A DNA stretch of 64,000 nt from Onchocerca volvulus (lineage: Eukaryota; Nematoda; Chromadorea; Rhabditida; Onchocercidae). Every line of letters starts with the position of its first letter. The first letter of the stretch is position 1. The position numbers and the translations under genes were made by a program. Under the pieces are notes generated by a model. It worked only from the letters and a program-made list of their open reading frames with translations. It was not told where the DNA came from and did not search any database. Positions 36,789-49,919 of this stretch are shown piece by piece. Location of the stretch: contig HG738140.1 of NCBI GenBank assembly GCA_000499405.2, forward strand, positions 11,745,560-11,809,559, in the 5' to 3' direction.

Positions 36789-38089
36789 TAATTTATTTGT
36801 GTGAAATTACAAATTAAGTTATATTTTTTTCATTAGGTAAATTTTCAAATGAATAAATATAAAATGCTTTTTTGCAAATAAAATAAATCTTTATCATCAA
36901 ATTTATGATTTGGACCTCTTGTCCAATTCTCATCCTAAAATAGCGCTTCTTATGATCCCAGTTTTTCCCTATAAAAAGGAATTAGCAGTGTGGAAAAAAA
37001 TAAGTTATTTTATAATGAATTTTGATCATATTATTTTATTTTAATATTTTATCATTTAGGAATTTTTATGTTAAATTTATTTAATATTTTAGATTCTTAA
37101 TATTTCGGTGACTTGTTTTGGAATTGTTGATTGTATTCTTTTGTTTGGTAATTGTTTGATATTACTAATTTATGGATAGTAATTTATGCATTAATATGCA
37201 TCTCACTTCTAGTATGTGACGTACCAAAGAATCAGTAATGATTGAGTGAAACAGATTTTTTCGGGTTAGCGAATATATTAAAGTCTCTTTATCAAAGTTA
37301 TTGTTATAAGTGAACAAGTTCACTGTTATCGAATTCATTTTGAAAACCATAATGTTTTTTCATCATTGTTGGATATTACACTTAATTGTTTGGTTGTGCA
37401 AATTATATGTAAACGACAATAAATGTCATCTTGTTTCTATTCAATTCCACCACAGCTGCTAATGCCATAGCGATTATTGTTATTCCAAGACAATATATTA
37501 TTATTGGATTTTATTGGAATGATTTCTAATTTTACATTTCTGTTAATTCGTTAAAGTTTTTTTTTTTGGATTTTTTTTTTTTTTTTTTGAACGAATCGTT
37601 GCACTACATTACTGCTGAAGATAGTTGAAAAATTCCTCAATGACTAAAGGCGAATTAAGTGCTTTTATCAAAGAAACTTTGCAAGATTGAAAAAGGAGGA
37701 GGTTAGCAGTTAACTTAATTTGTTTCGGTTAGTCGGAAAGGGAATTTTGAAAATATTATGTGGTAATATTTTAGGTTGATGTGGTGAGATATGCGTGGTA
37801 TTGTATATTGGAGTGATAGTGGAGATAATTCAAACTTTGATATCAAGGTCTTACGTAGTTGGCTATCAATAACTAATTATGTCAAGAATTAGTTGTTGTA
37901 CATCATGGAGTAGTACAATATCTGTGACTTTTAAAAATTTCAATTATACAAGATATGGCAGCGCGTAGTTTTTTTATTTGATCCGCGATAAGAAATATAT
38001 TGATTCTTACGAGAGCTGTTTAATATTTACAGATCCTGTGGTACTGGTTAGTAGTATTCATTGAAGGAATCTTTGAAAATAATAAGGAA
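36789..38089. other. Intergenic between Sec61 beta and NOP2
   Basis: Contains the Sec61 beta polyadenylation signal, long T runs at 37558-37590 and the likely promoter of the NOP2 gene. No exon seen. Confidence 0.5.
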
Positions 38090-41000
38090 ATGGCCGATTC
38101 TGCCATCTACAGAAAGGAAGATAAATGGTTAAAAAGACAAAAAGTAGCGAAGAAGGTTTCATCTGATAAGGTAATTTTATTGTCCGTTTTATTTTCTTTT
38201 TAATAAGATGTAGTTGCAAGCAAAACAATACTGCGGCACAGTGTACCCAAGGATTCAAAAATTTGAAAAAAGCAGGAAGTATCCAAATTATACAAGTGTC
38301 AATGTAGTGATGCTTTGAAAATGTTGCATTAAAAGTTTGGTATAACTTATTGATCAACTTTTAATTTAAGCATCATTTTTATTTGAAGATATAAATTTTT
38401 AGATCAATTTTTTTATTGTAACATCTTTCTTTATTATCTTGATAGTTTCTTAACCTATTTCACAGCGTATTATTTTATTAATTTTGATCCAACATAGATT
38501 AATAAAGAATATATCTGTGAGCCAGTTATTAATAGATGTTATAAGAACAGTGAGCAGATTAAAAGATTATGAAGAGGATATTGTAAAAAGCCATGAACTA
38601 AGCTTGTTATTACTATTTGAATGATCTTCTCTGCTGATCTATTGAGATAAAAAATCATCGCAAAAAAAAAAAGACTAGGCAAAGCGATTTATTTAAGTTG
38701 AGAAGGACTAAAAAATAAGAGAAGGAAAGGCAGTTTGTTTCATAATATAAGTTTTCATGCAATAGGGAGCAATTGATATTTGGTGTTGTTTGCCTGTTTA
38801 TAATTTTTGTTTTTTTTTTTTACTGTACTGTAGATTGTTATCTATTATTATCATTGTTACATTTTGTTATTAACAAGCACTAACCAAAAAACAATTAGAA
38901 TCCTCAAAATAAAATTTTTAGTAATAAAGGAAAAAAATTTCATTAGTGTCTATGATGTAATATTTCAACAAATGCAATTATCAGTGGTAAAGAAAGATGG
39001 TATTTAATGTATTCATGGTATTCTTTTTTACAATGTATAGCATTTAATTAGGTGCAGCATTAAAAGGATTACTGAATTTAAATTTCAATATCTTTAATCG
39101 AAATTGTCGGATCTTCAAAGATTATTGGTTGCTTAAAATTTAACGATGCGTGTTGCTACAAATAAGATTCATAAACATTATTATCGTCATATTCAAATCA
39201 AGTTACCTGGACATTAATTTTTTTTTCAGCAAATAAAGATTTAATTTCTCAAAAACACTTTTTAATTACGGTTTTAAAAAAGCCTAAATGAATCCGAAAT
39301 TCCATAGTTCTTGACCTTTCAATTTGAAGAATTATAAATATATATATTTCTAATCGCGCAAAATTTTCAGATAATTTTAAAAGACAATAAGTTGACTGAT
39401 TCATTTTAATAAAATTTTTATTAAAAAAAATTTTCAACACATTAAAAGTACAACACACGAAGACCGCGGACAATTTTCAGATAATTTTAAAAGACAATAA
39501 GTTGACTGAAAAACAGCTTAAACAGAATGGTTTTGCTATGCGAAAAGGAAAAAAGAGGAAACTGAAAAGCGATGGAAATTTTATAGATACGAAGGAGACG
39601 GAAATAAAAATTGCTCAGCAGCCTATTCAAGAGGTAAAATGAATGAATTTATCCAAATTATTTCTTAGCTTGTTATAATAAATTTTTTACCTGCGTATCG
39701 TTTTTTATGCATTACTGGAACAATATATCAACTTCTAATGTTATGTGTTACCTCTCTCTGAGTTACAGTTAACAGCTTTCAGTGTAGTCTGAGCTATCTT
39801 CAGCTTGATTTGAGATCTGATTTGATTCTCTTACATCTGGAAAGCAAATGAATTAATCTATGAGTATGTGTGTGTCATGTATTTTTGAAGTGTGTGTGTG
39901 ATGTATTAGCTATATCGTGGTTTAACTGTATGAATATACAGCGTCCGATGGAACGTCTATACTGTGAGAAAATGTTTGCCGAATCACAGTGTAGATGTTC
40001 TAGAATAAAGAATAATAGCAAGTAAGAAATATTCAAACGATAAAAAAAAAAGGGCTTGGAATTAAAAATATATGTTTTTTTTGAACAATTGCAGATTCAA
40101 GAAAATGTAAATCCTAAAATTGTTAAAAGGAAAAGAAAGGAATCAGCGAAAGAGGAAAAGGTATGAAATGATACTTACTTTATTTTGCTTTTTAATTATT
40201 CCAGCTTTAGTTTTCATTATTTTTTGCGTAGTCCACGTTTATAGATATTTTCAATTGTAATTTTCCAAATCAAATTGAGTTTGTCCTTTGATGATACTTC
40301 ATTTACTTTTTTCTATTTATTCTACATTTTTATTATTTGGTTTGCATATCAATACAAAAAATTTCTTTCTCTATTCCAATACACAAGATATTTTTTCTAA
40401 TATTTATAGTGAAAACAGGATACATATAACATCATGAGCATGATCTGAAAATAGGAGTAACATTTGAATTAAAATTTTGAACTAATTGAAATATTTCTAG
40501 AATTCTTCAACCAAGCAAAAAGTATTGGTGAGAAAAATTCAGAAAGATCGGACAAAGGGAGAATTGGGTGAGAATGCGAAAAGAAATCTAAAATCAGAGA
40601 AGATGTCTTTATTTGAGGTGAATTTTTGTTCTTTAGTGCGATTTAATTACATCATTTTGAAAGTCACAAAAAAATTTTTTAAATCCTTAGTAATTGGTTT
40701 TGATGATTGCTTTTAATCAAATCAAATATTCAGAAGTATTTTAATTATTATCATTCTTTTTTCTGTACTAATTAGCAAGCAACACTCTTTTAATTTTGTT
40801 GTTTTGAATTTCAGAATGACGACGATGCACGTAGGGAAAGCTTTTCTAGTTTGAACACTGATGGTTAGTTTTTGAAAATCAAAATCAATTAAAGCTCAAA
40901 AATCTTTCTTCCTTGATGGATGAATTTGGGATAGATTTCGAAAATTTTGCAGAAAAATAAAGGCAAGGAAATGAATTTGGAATAGATTTCGTGGAAGTTT

Positions 41001-44000
41001 CAAAATTAAAAATTTTTATAAAAATGATGACGAATGTTTAATTTTAGGTGAGGACGGTGATAGTGACATGGAAAGTGATTGTTTTTCCTCAAGTGATCTA
41101 TCGGAATCAAATGCAGATGACTTGCCAGTGGAGAAGAAATCTCGAAAATTGGAGCGGAAGAAGGAAAATGATGAGTAAGTTGCAGTTCGCTATTTGCTAT
41201 TATTTATATTGATACTTGCACTTTTATTTTTAAAAAGTTTTTTTCAGAGACGTAAGTTTTATCTATTTTTCAATTTTAAAAGAATGTTAAATGCTATCTT
41301 GATCAGTCCCCAAAATGCAAATTAGTGTAGTGAATTTACTTCTTACTTTTAGGAAATTTGCCAATGATGAATTGTTATTGAATATTGAAAACGGAGAAAA
41401 ATATGACTTACCATCAGTTGAAGAAATCGAAGAGGAACTAAAACAGGCACCCAATTTAAAAATAATAAAACAGCGCATCTCAGACGTTTTCCAAGTACTT
41501 GGTGATTTCAAAAATCGGCGTGATCCAAACCGGTACATTTATTTAGTTTTTCTGAAATTATTAATGATAAAACTTTCTAGGGATGCGTGCCGTTTCATAC
41601 TTTAATGGCTAAAGCTGTGTGCTGTCTTAAGAAAACATTTGCTTCATGTTGACTATTGTTTTAATTAATTAACTTGTAAAATTTTCTCCTTCACCTATTC
41701 AAAAAATGTTTGAGAAGTTGTTTTTAGCATCCAGAAATTAATACTGCGTGTTATTAGCCTTTTAAAATTAATATGTAATTTTGAAGATTATTAGAGACTT
41801 CAATACTTTTTGTGGTAGTTCAGTAGTCACTATATGTATGTTTTTATTATTCTTCTTTTAAAAATATCTTTAGGAGTCGAAACGAATATATTTCTGTTCT
41901 CATAAAAGATCTCTGCAGTTATTATGGTTATAATGAGTATTTGATGCGAAAATTCATGGATATTTTTCCAAATGGAACAGAGGTAAGTGAATGTTTTTAG
42001 TTGGTAAAGACAATGTTCGCAATATTCTGTGCAGAAACAAGTGTCCAAAATTAAATTTGTCGAATAATATATTTTTAAAATGCATAGCAGTTATATTGTT
42101 CTTCTTATTTAGCCACGCAATAAATGTCAGTTTCAAATCAGTCCGCGAGATTTAGTCGCAGCTTTTTGCTCCATTCTCCAATGTTTCGTTGAATATTGAA
42201 ATATTTATACCGCTCCCAGTTTTTTTATATATTCCGAAATAAGAAAGTCTTGCTGGGAAATTTCTCTGTTGCAGTTATTAGAATTTTTGGAAGCAAACGA
42301 ACAACCACGACCTGTAATCATACGCTCAAATTCATTGAAAACTCGGCGTGCTGAATTGGCGAGAAATCTGATCAACAGGTAATTGTCCATTTCAGTTTCT
42401 TAAAATTTATCATCTTAACCGATTCAAGTAAGCTAAATTGTTTGGAACAAAGGTTTAAGTTATTATCTTTTAAGTATTATCGAAATATTTAATCTTGAGG
42501 AAGAGAAATGTTTTGTAATCAGTCAAGGAAATGAGCAAAGAACAAACAAAATGAAACGAAACAGAGAGATGGAGTTAGAAAGAGAAACTGAAGGGAAATA
42601 ATAACTGTTTGAGGAATCCAGAACATTACTGATTAAGTTCAGAAGAATTACTCATTTTTTTAAGAGGAATGAACGTTGATCCAGCAGCAGAATGGACTAA
42701 AATTGGTTTAATTGTGTACGACAGTCAGGTTCCTGTTGGTATGTTCTCTATTGGATGTTGCACAAATTCGTAGTTCTTGCCGCAAATCAAAATGAAATTA
42801 ATGGAATCTATTTACATTACTTACATAAATTTTTTAGGTGCAACTCCGGAATATCTTGCTGGACATTACATGCTACAAGGATTGAGTTCCTTACTTCCAG
42901 TGATGGCTTTAGCTCCACAGCCGAATGAAATTATACTGGATGTATGTTCTGCACCGGGTGGTAAATCATCTCATATTGCAGCATTGATGAAAAATACTGG
43001 AGTTCTTTATGCAAATGATGCTAATGTAAGTGCTTCGTATACTTTCGGAATTTCAAAATATCTTTCGTTTTGGTAGTTATAAAACAACGTTTTACAATTT
43101 ATGGATGAAGGAAAAATCGAATTAATTTATAAAGTGATTTACTTCCTTCAAAATCATAATTCTCAATGCCATTTTTTTTCAGAAAAGAAGAAAAGTGGAT
43201 TTTGGGCCTGTTTTTTTCTTATCTTCTCAACTAAATTTTATTTCCCAATTTATGCTGCAAATATTTCATTCTTAATTTAACTCAGTTATTTTTAGATGCA
43301 ACGCTGTCGTGCAGTTATTGGTAATTTGCATCGATTGGGAGTAAATAATGCGGTTGTAAGTAATTTAGATGGACGAGAATTTGCAAAAATTATGCCGCAA
43401 GGTTTGTAGAACACTGTAAATTGTATAAGCACTATTAATTTAGCCGGAGATGAGTATGGTATGATATAGTGATTATATAAGCGATAATGGTATCACTATT
43501 AGAGTCTAGATTATTCTGATTCTAGATGGTCTTTTACTTCCATTTAAAAACGCGGTGATAATGCCAAGAAATTATGGTGAAGCTGGCGAATTTAGATTTA
43601 AAAGATTAATGTAGTTTTAAAAATCTATATCTAGTTTAGATCCTGAAATTCAACTAAGAATTTAATTTTTTATTTTACTTGAAATTAGTCTGAAATTTCA
43701 TTCGAGGTTTCGATCGTGTTTTGTTGGATGCACCATGCTCAGGAACAGGTGTCATCTGGAAAGATGGAAGTGTGAAAATACAACGAGACAGTCAGGATGT
43801 GCAACGGTGTCATACTTTGCAGCGACAACTGATACTCGCTGCTTTGGATTCCATTAATGCAAATTCAAAAACCGGTGGTTATCTTGTTTACTCGACATGT
43901 TCTGTTATGGTAAGTGTATTACAGGTTTTTATCTGATGCTTTAAGCATTTTCATTTGTAGTCTTTGATAATCTTTGATTTAGATATCCATAGTTGTTTCT

Positions 44001-45994
44001 CTATCTGTATATAACTTTATTGTCTTAATTTTCCAAAATTATTTTGTATTTTTCAAAAGATTCAGTAGTATTTGCTGGGCTCTCGTAAATAGCAGTGTCA
44101 TTGTTTTATTTTAAACTAAATTGTTACACGAATCCTTTTTTGTTTCAGATCGAAGAAAATGAAGCAGTTGTAGATTATGCACTGAGGAAACGAGATTGTA
44201 AACTTGTACCTATGGGACTGAATATCGGCGTAGAAGGATTCACGAAGTAAGTATTATACGGATTTTTTTATTTGTTTTCTCAAGTTTTTTTAAAAAATTT
44301 CGGCTGAATTTAGATTTCGGGAATACCGCTTCCACCCATCACTCAGTCTAACTCGGCGTTATTATCCACACATACATAATATTGACGGATTCTTTGTGGC
44401 AAAATTCAAGAAATTATCAAATTCAAAACCAACAGTAAGTTGCAGCTTTCTGGATTTTTTCGAAATTGTTATAGCTATAGTAAGCAAGACCGATTTTTCT
44501 CTATATTACTACAATTCGGTTCCATCCGTTAGCTTCAGTTATTATAAAGTGGGAGGATCAACAGGGCGTTATTTTTGGAATTGATTTGAGAACCATTTGT
44601 TTTTTAAATTTCTTTTAATCCAATGATCTGTTTATTTGCGAATTATTTGGAGTTCATTGCTTATAATAAAAAGCGGTTTTTTCTTTTTTTTTTTTTCCTT
44701 TTTCGTATATTCTGCTTAATTCTGCTCATCTTTCGTAATTGTCATTCAAAAACTTTACCCCTTGAAGCCAAATTTGATATCAGTTGAACGATTCTAGAAT
44801 CTTTTTTAGAATGAACATAGTTTTCAGAAGAATACGGACTTATCCGGTGAAGTGAAAGATAATAATATTATTATTCCCAAAGACAAGGTAGAAAATGGTA
44901 AATCAAATCGAGCTGAAAACAAAGGTCGATTATTTCTCATTTATTCATGATATTTTGCAAGATTCTTTCACTTTATTCGTCTTATAAAGCCTTCTTTAAT
45001 AAAGTGTCACATTCTGAATGCGATTTTAACAAAAAATAATTCTAGTGACGAAGCTGTTTTCCAGTACCAAGAACTGATGTTATGTTCTTTTGCTCCTATT
45101 GAATTCAAAGTTGATATTAAATTTTATGAAAAATTTAGGAAAATTTGATATTGTAAAGTCAAAAAAATAAGCTTTAAAAGCATTTCAATTTTATTAGAAA
45201 CTTCTCTTTTGATCATAGTTAACATAATGTCCTATTTTTTTTTTTTTAACACCAGAAATGATTTTGATTAAAGTTTTTATCTACTCATACATTCCTTTAT
45301 TCTTTATTTAATTACAATCCACTTAAATATCAAAAAAAAAAAAAAAAGATCGAAATATCACTGCAATATTACTTTGACATTATTAAGATGCTTGATGTTG
45401 TCATTAGATTTTAGATGCCCATTCATTTTTGTTTCATTTCCAGAAAAGTTTGCAATGAGAAAGAAATCAATTATACATGGAGCCAATCAAAAGGTTTCTT
45501 TATTTTGCTTTTATTCCGTAATACAATTGCGTTAAGGATTATATAATGTGGTATGGTAGCACTTAAAGACTTCAGAAATTTTCGGATTTTTTATAAATTT
45601 CAGCAAAAGTTGACGGTTGGAAAGATGAAAGTCAATACGAATGAATCAGAAAGCGAACTATTGAAAGTATGTTTGTTATACAGTTCTTAACTTTTAATTT
45701 GTGAAAAATTATTTCATTTTTAAGAGAAAAATGCAGGTTAGATAATGGTTTGATTCTTTCACTTTTTATAATAGAATGCTGATAACCGAAATTGACATTC
45801 TGTGATTAATGTATTTGCAGGAATCTGCGAATGAAACTATGCCGATCAATCCAAATAGGGTGCCAAAGGAGCGCATTCATAAGAAGAAATTCCTAGCTAA
45901 TAAGTTGAAATCAAGCAAAGGTGGCAAATTTGTGAGAATGAGAAACAAGAAAAATTTAAAGGTGAAAAATAGAAATATTGTTGCGCATACCTAA
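38090..45994 (+). CDS. nol-1: NOP2/NSUN1 nucleolar rRNA (cytosine-5) methyltransferase
   Basis: Nineteen exons, all phase-consistent, give 719 residues: 38090-38170, 39481-39633, 40095-40160, 40501-40617, 40815-40863, 41048-41174, 41353-41532, 41874-41982, 42275-42378, 42665-42738, 42838-43025, 43296-43401, 43707-43909, 44149-44246, 44314-44434, 44828-44924, 45444-45493, 45604-45666 and 45821-45994. The N-terminal 230 residues are Lys-rich then acidic, a nucleolar-type tail. The core has [15 protein letters not shown], the SAM motif [12 protein letters not shown] (about 387-398), [10 protein letters not shown] with Cys462 and YSTCS with catalytic Cys516, then [23 protein letters not shown]. 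The C-terminus is basic. The enzyme methylates large-subunit rRNA and supports 60S assembly. Exons 16-18 in the divergent tail are the least certain. Confidence 0.93.
39362..39509 (+). repeat. 38-bp direct repeat duplicating the NOP2 exon-2 acceptor
   Basis: The stretch aattttcag plus the first 29 bases of exon 2 occurs at 39362-39399 and again at 39472-39509, 110 bp apart. Only the second copy leads into the long open exon; the first runs into stop codons after about a dozen codons. Confidence 0.95.
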
Positions 45995-47532
45995 TAAAAA
46001 ACTTACTTATGTAGAGAATTTTTTACATAACACTTTCAAAGTTAATTATTTCAACCAATCATTTTCGCTGTTTTATTTCAAAATAAGGCTATTAAGATCT
46101 GTTTTACTATTAGATTAGGAGTGTTCTAATTAAGTATCCTCATAAAGAATAAATTTTTTTTTGTATTTAAGAAGCAGAAAACATATAAAGCTCTTTTTCG
46201 GAATTTTGGAAGAAATATATAATTCTTGTATCTTATATAATTTAAAATGAGAATATGAATATTTTAGAATATAATTGATAATTTCCAAGAAAGTACTGGT
46301 TGTATTGTTTGATCTAAAATGATGGTATTCAATAGATTTCAAAACAAGCTCGAAAATCGGACGGAAAGAACATATGAATGACTGATTTATAACAAAATTA
46401 AAACAAATTATTGCGTTAGATAGGATTTACAAGTTTTATGCAATTCATTCAACGTGAAATTTGCGTTTCATGCTGCGGTAAGAAGTTGTTTGTTTATGGT
46501 ATCGAAATCTCTAGTTCGTAGTTTCTTCCTTCTTTGTGATACTTGTGCAAAAATTATTTAATGTTATTTTGCATTTTTTAAACATTTTGTTTCATCCTAG
46601 TAACTTTTTGTGGATTTTCTGGCTGATGAGGATAGATTGTATGATTTCGTTCGGATTTCTTGGTTTCATTCGATAAAAGATGAAATTGATAATAGTCAGC
46701 AGTACCATACCGAGACTTCTATTGGATGAATTCTTTTGCTTCATTATTTGTTGTCAGGCTTATCCTATAGCTATTACTGTTGTTGTTGTTGTTGTTGCAG
46801 GAAAACTATAAATCTTGAGATTTAAATTGCTAGTTATTGTACTATCCAGCAATTTAAATTTTGTTTGTTCAGTAAAAATTGTTAATCTAAAAGAATTATA
46901 ACTTTTGATGATGTTTGTTGAAAATTTATTTACAATAAACGATACCATCGTTACAGTATGATTGAGCACACTTACCTATAAAATTAATTCTTGAAGGCCG
47001 AAATTATATAATGGTTCAAATGCAGAAGTTTATTTTTTATTATATGTTTCCGAAGTTTATTGGATTTTGTCTTTTTTTGTTGAATATATTTTTTTCAAAT
47101 TTAGAATGTTCTAGGGATATACGCTACTACTTGAAGTTTTTCAATTCTCGATGATTAATCTTTGATTTTGATGAAGGATAAATGCTGCATGTTGATGAAC
47201 ACAGTTTTTTCCCGATTTTTTAGTTAACTGTTTTCCATTATATTTCATATCTGCTTTTACTCCTTTGGTTTTCATTTTAACTATACCTTGTTTTTTATAA
47301 AATTTCGTCCTTTTCTTTCTAATAATCGTATCTGATACTTGCTGAAAGACTTGAAATCAGAAGTTTTGGGATGCATCAAGACGAGGAAAGAGCTTCGTGA
47401 ATTCATGTAATTAAAAATGCATATTCATTTAATTGACTTAAGTTCAGTTTAGTCTTAATTTTAGTAACGAATTAAATGCTTACAAGACAATGAAATGTCA
47501 ACAAAAATCAAAGTAAAAAGGAAAAATAAGTG
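45995..47532. other. Intergenic; 3' flank of NOP2
   Basis: An AATAAA at 45993-45998 overlaps the NOP2 stop codon. A (GTT)n tract lies at about 46778-46797. No supported exon. Confidence 0.5.
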
Positions 47533-47809
47533 TTAAAGCAGAAAGTAAGGCGAACTTTGTACTTCGGATGTCACTGATATAGGCGATCGCGGTACATCAC
47601 CATGTGAATTGATAGTATCAATGAGATCGGGAGATGGTTGATCGAATGATTGATCATCTCCGGCTGCATTATCATGTCTGTAGAAATCATCCGAAATTTG
47701 AGCAATGAATTCATCCGGGAAAAACGATATGCCTAGAATTAATTGCCAGATGATCAATGGTGTCATCAGTTGAATAATAAGCACCAATGGAGCATCAGTT
47801 GTAGTATAT
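47533..47809 (-). CDS. Probable terminal exon of a membrane protein, family unknown
   Basis: On the - strand a TTTAAATTTCAG acceptor is followed by 92 codons ending at TAA (47533-47535). The exon begins YTTTDAPLVLIIQLMTPL, a hydrophobic run (LVLIIQLMTPLIIWQLILGISFF) that should cross a membrane. A polar, acidic tail with Ser/Pro clusters follows (QSFDQPSPDLIDT, RSPISVTSEVQSS) and could carry phosphorylation sites. It needs an upstream phase-2 exon, which I could not find between 47.8 and 49.9 kb. Reading through the acceptor gives a methionine start 17 codons earlier, so a single-exon 109-residue protein is the alternative. Confidence 0.45.
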
Positions 47810-49919
47810 CTGAAATTTAAATGTAATCTAAATATGTTGATCTGTTGCAAATTACTAATCAAAATTCAGCTTAATAAGGCATTTATGAAGAGAAGATGAA
47901 ATAATCCATTAATTGCTGAGATTTAACATGAAGTTTCCGGAAAATTTATTTAAAATCTAATTAGTTATCAAAACGGTACTGCGCTCTTTTTTGGGAACTC
48001 AGCAGAAATTTAATTACTATTTTCTGGAACAATTATAAATTCGTTCTTTTGTTTTAATTAAAATTATATTATATTCAAGTATGGTTTTCTTTTAACTTTT
48101 ATATTTTAGCAATAAAAACAGCTTGCAAACACTCGAAAAGCAAAATATTTTGGACAATTTGAAAGTTGGCGAAACCGCTTGTTCCGTATTTTCAAATTTT
48201 TTTTTTTTTTTTACAGATAAGCTAAAAAAATCATTTTATTGCATAGTAGCACTTTTTCTGTCTTCAATCATTTTTTTAATTCATTGTTTTTGCTTAGCCT
48301 TAAAAAATCAAAATTTTTTTAATAAAATTAGTTTAATCGTATACCCGTAAAACAACATAACAATTGTTAGATTCAGTGCGAGAAATGAGAGTGATAATTT
48401 TTTGGTGAATGATATCGACATTTTTAAGCTTCGATTATCGGAATGTAACCTGTTCCTGTTAAATGTTTGATTAGAAATAACTTGTCAATTAGGTTTAAAA
48501 CTTTTATAAAATTTTGCGTTGATACTTTTTTTTTTTTTGCGAAGTGTAATACGCATTATGCAAATCATGTTGTAATTTCATGATGCATTTACGGCAAACA
48601 ATTCAAATAACAAAATTTAAGCATTGTTTATATCCTCGATAGCATTTTCACTTTTTTTTTTTCTCATTTTTCGCAGAGCATATTCATAAAACATTGTCAG
48701 TGCATGTGTTCGGTAAATTGCAGAGTTACTTTGAGATTTAAAATTCAAAATTCGGGACTTTGATTCTTTTAATTGTTGGATAATTGGAAAACAACCTTTT
48801 TATTTATTATTTCCAGATCTTTTGATTTGTTACTTCAATTCAATTTTCTCTCATCAGTTGATTTCTCTTTCGTCTTAATTCATCCATACTTATATCTTGA
48901 AATAAAAACTTGCATTAGATCACAATACATTAATAGAAAATGTTGATCTAAAATGAACATATGCTGAGCTTTTATGAAATGAGGAGAAAATCTTTCGTAT
49001 ACATTAATATTCTCACATGCCTGAATCTGATTTTTCCATCAAGGCAATTAATAAGAGATAAGTAAATTAGATTTAAGTAAGATACATTCCGTTCAGAAAG
49101 TTCAGTTAAGCTCATCTGATAGTTGACCTTGCTATTAAGTAGATGAGATTAGGAAATCAAATTATTGATAATCAATTTATTTTAATTCAAAGATTAGACT
49201 AAAATAATTTAATTTAGCCGTTAGCCATCATGAATCTCTCGGAAAAAATTTGTGGTTATCGGGTTTGAAAACATACAGGTGCATCATCATTTCAACAAAT
49301 CTGGAATTCGGAATTCCAATTGATAATGATAATAGTCAGCTATTGATTTTCATTACTTATTACTGAATATTGATTTACTTACTGATTTTACCGATTCGTT
49401 AGAATTGTCTTGCATGCTTTGTACAAATTATATGGTAGCTCGAGTCAAAATTGATATCATACTGAGCAAACTGAACTCATTTTTCAATATATTTTAATCC
49501 CTCATTTGATTTAATTATTTTCAATTTTAATTTGAATTAATCACACTCTAATTTCTGATTTGAATTAAAATTTGAAATCATATAAACAATCGTTAAATGA
49601 ATCACAAAAACATAGGTTTTTTCCTTTATTGTTAATTATTTTGGATCAGAACTTTTGTTTATTTTTAAATTCTAAGTAATTAAGTCAAATTTAATTAAAA
49701 AATTTTGTTAAAGTTCCCAAAATCTGAAGCTCCATATTCATTACGGGAAAATTTCATACTGCGAGATAAATAATTCAGTATTTTGATATTATTGACATAT
49801 TACAATACTGCAATGACAATTTCTGCTTATTATCTCATTATGAAAAAAGATTTTAGAAAGTTGCAGGCAAACTGAAAAATTATTTTAAATATTGATAAAT
49901 CATTTTTTTTGCAGAAACC
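47810..49919. other. Intergenic; no supported exon
   Basis: AT-rich with T runs at 48198-48211, 48530 and 48652. The 75-codon frame at 48123-48350 (+) is Phe/Lys-rich and unsupported. A TTTTTGCAG site ends at 49914, five bases before the next start. Confidence 0.45.
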
